NCBI RefSeq assembly: GCF_008079445.1
Contig: NZ_VRYH01000003.1
Coordinates: forward strand, 363,658 to 427,657
Direction: 5' to 3'
Origin: Aidingimonas lacisalsi
Lineage (GTDB): Bacteria > Pseudomonadota > Gammaproteobacteria > Pseudomonadales > Halomonadaceae
DNA: 64,000 nucleotides
Position numbers and translations under genes: made by a program. This document shows positions 62,767-64,000 of this stretch, piece after piece. A model generated the notes under the pieces. The model saw nothing but the letters and a program-made list of their open reading frames with translations, had not been told where the DNA came from and made no database searches. How positions within the stretch are numbered: position 1 is the stretch's first letter; each line of letters opens with the position of its first letter.

Positions 62767-63119
62767 AGAGGTTTTCCGCGTTCGATGCGTACGCCAACGG
62801 CATCGGCGTTGGCAATGGCGCCGGGCTTGCGCACTGTCAGGCGTAGCCACTCAATGTCGTATTCCTGGCGTAAGGTCTCGCATAACCGTTCGGCAAAGGT
62901 CTCGACCAGGCTGAAGGAGTGAGAATCGGCAAAACGAGTGATATGCTCGCTGATTGCAGCGTAGTTCAATGTCTTGTCCAGATCATCGGTGGTTGCGGCA
63001 CTCGTTATGTCGGTTGCCATTTCCAGGTCGAGCACCAGGCGTTGACGAATATTGCGTTCCCAGTCGTAAACACCGATCACGGTTTCCACGCCAAGTGCCT
63101 CGATCAGTACGCGATCCAT
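62763..63119 (-). CDS. folB: Dihydroneopterin aldolase
   Basis: A 118-residue enzyme converting dihydroneopterin to hydroxymethyldihydropterin. DRVLIEALGVETVIGVYDWERN and DSHSFSLVETFAERL are family blocks, with a Glu and Lys of the active site in VETFAE and VRKPGAI. Works directly before folK in the pathway. It is divergent from plsY. Confidence 0.94.
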   Translation of the reverse strand: MDRVLIEALGVETVIGVYDWERNIRQRLVLDLEMATDITSAATTDDLDKTLNYAAISEHITRFADSHSFSLVETFAERLCETLRQEYDIEWLRLTVRKPGAIANADAVGVRIERGKPL

Positions 63120-63224
63120 GAAGCGTGTTCCTTGTCGAATCGAGGGTGAAGAGTCGGCTTTGAATTGTACGTGAGTCGGGTATCAGAATCATGGGGTAAT
63201 GGCCCCGCTCCCAGGAAACTCCAC

Positions 63225-63866
63225 ATGACGTTTGCCGTATCTTATTCGTGGCTGGCTGCCTTGGTGGTGCTGGGGTACCTATGCGGTTCGTGGCTCAGTG
63301 CCATCAGCATGTGCCGGCTGGCCGGTGTTGGAGACCCACGCTACCGCGGATCCCGTAATCCAGGCTTTTCCAATGTCTTGCGCTTGTATGGCAAGCACTT
63401 GGCATTGGCGACCCTGGTTCTCGATGCACTGAAGGGGATGCCGGTGTTATGGCTGACCAAGGCCGTGGGATGGTCACCTTGGGCACAGGGACTGGTAGGT
63501 CTCAGTATATTGCTGGGGCACAGTTACCCACTGTGGCACCGGTTTCGAGGTGGCAAGTCCGTGGCCAGCGCCTTCGGTGTCTTACTGGTATTGGCTCCAC
63601 TGGTCGCCTTGTGCTGTGCCTTGTGCTGGGTCGTGCTGGCCTGGCGTGTGCGTACGGCGGCCGTGGCATCATTGGCCAGCGCCATGATGGCACCCTTGCT
63701 CAGCTTCTGGCTGGCCCCTGATTACGTGCTGGTGATTCTGGGGTTTGCACTGTTGGTGCTGGGACGCCATGTTTGGAACATTCACCGGCTGAGCCGTGGG
63801 GCGGAAACCACGCTGATCGAGCCGCCCAACGGCAATGTCAGCTCGTTGGAGGATGAAGATCGGTGA
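63225..63866 (+). CDS. plsY: Glycerol-3-phosphate acyltransferase PlsY
   Basis: A 213-residue membrane acyltransferase that uses acyl-phosphate to make lysophosphatidic acid. The membrane helices and the motif-2-like [18 protein letters not shown] fit the family. Motif 1 reads [12 protein letters not shown] where most PlsY proteins have a GSGNPGATN block, so the glycine loop is altered. AGGAA supports the ATG at 63225 (MTFAVSYS). It ends 29 bp inside the convergent tsaD gene. Confidence 0.88.
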   Translation: MTFAVSYSWLAALVVLGYLCGSWLSAISMCRLAGVGDPRYRGSRNPGFSNVLRLYGKHLALATLVLDALKGMPVLWLTKAVGWSPWAQGLVGLSILLGHSYPLWHRFRGGKSVASAFGVLLVLAPLVALCCALCWVVLAWRVRTAAVASLASAMMAPLLSFWLAPDYVLVILGFALLVLGRHVWNIHRLSRGAETTLIEPPNGNVSSLEDEDR

Positions 63867-64000
63867 GAGGCCAGCGCGGCAGGGCGAGCATGGCGCTTCC
63901 ATCGCGTTCTCCAGCCAGCAGACGTTGGGCACCGGCATAAGCGATCATGGCGCCGTTGTCGGTACAGAAGCGATTGCGTGGATAGTACGCTCTGGCCTGT
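63838..64000 (-). CDS. tsaD: tRNA N6-adenosine threonylcarbamoyltransferase TsaD (3' part)
   Basis: Only the last 53 codons are in the window; the gene runs off its right edge. The C-terminal signature [18 protein letters not shown] is unmistakable. TsaD completes the t6A37 modification of ANN-decoding tRNAs. The 3' end overlaps plsY by 29 bp on opposite strands. Confidence 0.9.
   Translation of the reverse strand, partial: QARAYYPRNRFCTDNGAMIAYAGAQRLLAGERDGSAMLALPRWPLTDLHPPTS

Overview
The window looks like an ordinary chromosomal segment of a moderately halophilic gammaproteobacterium, most likely of the Halomonadaceae (Halomonas and relatives). This rests on about 60% GC, gene orders shared with Pseudomonas and Halomonas (rpsF-rpsR-membrane protein-rplI-dnaB; amgK-murU divergent from lptD-surA-pdxA-rsmA-apaG-apaH), two complete Mrp Na+/H+ antiporter operons, and a PhaR regulator of polyhydroxyalkanoate metabolism. 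No prophage, CRISPR array, rRNA or intact insertion sequence was seen. Coordinates use the start codon I prefer, which is often inside the longest open frame.

Region by region. 1-0.4 kb: a broken Nramp-type metal transporter. 0.5-10.2 kb: an apparent acetate/short-chain carboxylate module made of a transporter-fused hybrid histidine kinase (CrbS/MxtR type), a small membrane protein, an SSS-family symporter with its DUF4212 small subunit, and, divergently, a cyclic-nucleotide-binding/CBS/nucleotidyltransferase protein plus a DEDD exonuclease. The AT-rich gap between the two arms carries repeated TAGAC/GTCTA-like inverted repeats. 10.3-12.0 kb: ttcA (tRNA thiolation) facing anr/fnr (oxygen regulator). 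12.2-12.8 kb: a five-gene Val/Asp tRNA array. 12.8-17.1 kb: a hydrolase, a fadH-type dienoyl-CoA reductase and a threonine aldolase. 17.2-22.2 kb: prkA-yeaH-spoVR stress operon behind a sigma-S-like -10 element. 22.3-24.3 kb: DNA repair methyltransferase, stand-alone Lrp-type effector domain, secreted or membrane-anchored nuclease and two tRNA-Leu genes. 24.5-31.4 kb: rnr, rlmB, ribosomal protein genes and dnaB. 31.5-33.7 kb: two small unknown genes and hemH, preceded by a striking inverted repeat.

33.7-45.7 kb: two Mrp antiporter operons placed head to head. The minus-strand copy has MrpA and MrpB fused into one 944-residue protein; the plus-strand copy has separate mrpA and mrpB. Together they would give two different Na+(or K+)/H+ exchange complexes from one locus, fitting salt and alkali tolerance.

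45.7-54.2 kb: lytic transglycosylase, rsmE, phaR, purD, an orphan phosphoribulokinase, a HIT protein, coq7, an OsmC protein, and the MurU-AmgK peptidoglycan recycling pair. 54.3-62.2 kb: outer-membrane assembly (lptD, surA), pyridoxal phosphate synthesis (pdxA), rRNA methylation (rsmA), apaG, apaH and cca. 62.2-64 kb: folK-folB, plsY and the 3' end of tsaD.

Nothing here is convincingly an undescribed defence or mobile system. The points most worth a second look are the paired Mrp operons, the inverted repeats of the acetate module, the operator-like repeat before hemH, an EF-hand-like acidic loop in the symporter, and a SurA homologue with only one recognisable parvulin domain.
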